From positions 1 to 64,000 of the forward strand of contig DYGG01000011.1 in assembly GCA_020724775.1 (NCBI GenBank): DNA of 64,000 bases, in the 5' to 3' direction. This DNA comes from Ignavibacterium sp. (GTDB taxonomy: Bacteria > Zixibacteria > MSB-5A5 > GN15 > PGXB01). The translations under genes were made by a program, and so were the position numbers. This document shows, in pieces, positions 61,274 through 64,000 of this stretch; position 1 is the first letter of the stretch; the number at the start of each line of letters is the position of its first letter. The notes beneath the pieces are model-generated. The model saw only the letters and a list, made by a program, of their open reading frames with translations. It had not been told where the DNA came from and did not search any database.

Positions 61274-61575
61274 ATAACTGAAGGCGTCAGGTCTCGCCCG
61301 AAGCGGGCTAGGACCTGACCCAACGAGTAATGACAATTCCCGTCAGGAAGGGGTTCCTGACGGCGCAATGGGGAAATATAACCTTGCCTGTTTTCCCATG
61401 ATAATATTAAGTTCTCTTGAAAAATGCACCAAGTAACATGTATAGATTGAAACCATGAGGGATATACCAGACAAGGCAAGAGGCAACCAATTAAGATTTG
61501 CTGACATTGACCTCTGTCTATCGGTCTTTATAGAATGGAACTCTGGCCGAATATGCACTTAACTCTTACTAAAGG
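61274..61575. other. Intergenic gap downstream of gyrB
   Basis: About 300 nt containing one more CCGTCAGGAA/TTCCTGACGG palindrome (61340-61363) and otherwise no structure. No gene or obvious gyrB terminator was recognised. Confidence 0.4.
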
Positions 61576-63510
<1,935 letters not shown>

Positions 63511-63548
63511 TTAACTTTCAATCCTTCCGGCTTGAAGGGAGAATTATT

Positions 63549-63863
63549 TCAAGCCACAAAATGAATTTTTCGTACCGCTTTGCCTCCGGGATAGGAATGT
63601 ATTTTTTCCAGGATGGCATCAGCCTCCAGCGACAACTGCTGGCGCCAGACAGCATCCGGCACCGAGACCAGCAAAGTTTCGTTGTCAAATTTGATAGCGT
63701 GAGAGGCGCGAGCGATCGGTTCGCCGACAATATCATCCCAGTTGGCGGCGACGCGCCATCCCCCCAATTTATGCGAGAGTCCAAGGCGGGATAAGATGCC
63801 ATCGATAAGATTTCCCAGCCGGGCGGAGTTATGTTTAGAAGCCTTTTTAGCGTTCTTTTTCAT
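63549..63863 (-). CDS. dciA: DciA/DUF721 family protein (replicative helicase-loading type)
   Basis: 104 aa. The DUF721/DciA core spans most of the protein: LGNLIDGILSRLGLSHKL, WDDIVGEPIARASHAIKF, LLVSVPDAVWRQQLSLEADAILEKI. DciA recruits or loads DnaB helicase in bacteria that lack DnaC/DnaI. It is often located near recF or gyrB, as here. The basic N-terminus (KKNAKKASKH) may contact DNA. No Shine-Dalgarno sequence precedes ATG 63863; the promoter at 63872-63900 suggests a leaderless mRNA. Confidence 0.85.
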   Translation of the reverse strand: MKKNAKKASKHNSARLGNLIDGILSRLGLSHKLGGWRVAANWDDIVGEPIARASHAIKFDNETLLVSVPDAVWRQQLSLEADAILEKIHSYPGGKAVRKIHFVA

Positions 63864-63871
63864 GAATTACA

Positions 63872-63900
63872 ATTATACCATATATTAAACACCTAAGCAA
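63872..63900 (-). promoter_or_regulatory. Promoter of dciA-gyrB
   Basis: On the - strand TTGCTT (63900-63895) and a perfect TATAAT (63877-63872) are separated by exactly 17 nt. The -10 ends 9 nt before the A of the dciA start codon, so transcription would begin at or within a few nt of ATG. Confidence 0.65.
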
Positions 63901-63913
63901 GGGAAAAGTTCAT

Positions 63914-63936
63914 ATATAACTTATTATTTGCAAATA
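63914..63936. repeat. Inverted repeat upstream of the dciA promoter
   Basis: AACTTATT...AATAAGTT with a short A/T-rich loop, just upstream of the -35 box on the - strand. It could be an operator for dciA-gyrB or a terminator stem for a - strand gene beyond the window. Confidence 0.35.
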
Positions 63937-64000
63937 AGTTACATTAATTTTTGGGAGGCAAAAAAGGTTTGAAAATTACCAGTTTTTTTCGACCGGTTTT

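Overview
The window looks like a chromosomal segment of a bacterium with two membranes from the FCB side of the tree, most like candidate phylum Zixibacteria. This placement is inferred from gene content; no marker phylogeny was run. The supporting traits are LPS-type genes (lauroyl acyltransferase and heptosyltransferase families), a TonB-dependent receptor, a PorV-like outer membrane protein, a type-IX-like C-terminal sorting tail, dockerin modules of the 'NILD-TYLI-YLYKGG' type on secreted proteins, and a large SRP RNA that carries an Alu domain. Most of the window is ordinary housekeeping DNA. The accessory content sits in secreted proteins, one signalling cluster and repeat-rich intergenic gaps.

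Layout. 1-677: a terminator, then a gene-poor leader with an attenuator-like hairpin set. 678-9635: one + strand operon for a compact type IV pilus / type II secretion-like machine (pilB, pilC, three pilins, a PilM-PilN fusion, PilO, PilP, a short secretin). 9859-13605: a sugar dehydrogenase with a dockerin, a squalene/phytoene synthase family enzyme, a Rieske protein and QueG. 13692-19259 (- strand): lepB, rseP, dxr, a cyclophilin, a double CGCG-domain secreted protein and a glycine-zipper lipoprotein. Between these genes lie a candidate sRNA and a cobalamin-riboswitch-like element. 19459-22629: tRNA-Ala(CGC), large SRP RNA, dnaX, ybaB, recR. 22643-24715: a membrane/TPR protein. 24726-32817 (- strand): a metalloprotease-like protein, then a PorV-like / sorting-tail protein / TonB-receptor operon.

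33175-38295: a five-gene signalling operon consisting of a substrate-binding protein, a histidine kinase, two single-domain receivers and a receiver-kinase hybrid. 38354-39135: an RDD protein and a decayed transposase fragment. 39283-41049: a four-repeat envelope protein. 41218-44009: a TldD/PmbA pair. 44364-45168: a DUF2089/SHOCT-like regulator pair. 45328-45792: bacterioferritin. 45949-48981: a 1010-residue multidomain secreted protein with a dockerin. 49469-52329: envelope biogenesis genes (- strand). 52474-55086: two unrecognised exported proteins. 56039-60508: HNH nuclease, trpS, scpA, scpB and an rluB-like gene. 60595-63863 (- strand): a NIPSNAP-like protein, gyrB and dciA, with a strong promoter that probably makes dciA leaderless.

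From about 53.3 kb to 61.5 kb the intergenic gaps are filled with nested palindromes. They include a 191-bp tandem repeat and a ~150-bp element present twice in opposite orientations.

How the genes may work together. The pilus-like operon has no PilT or prepilin peptidase here and has two pseudopilins with a GspG-like DxWxxxY signature. It could therefore be a secretion pseudopilus rather than a twitching pilus, and it lies directly upstream of a secreted dockerin protein. The strongest candidates for a system that is not routine are this hybrid machine with its PilM-PilN fusion and the signalling cluster built on an orphan periplasmic binding protein.
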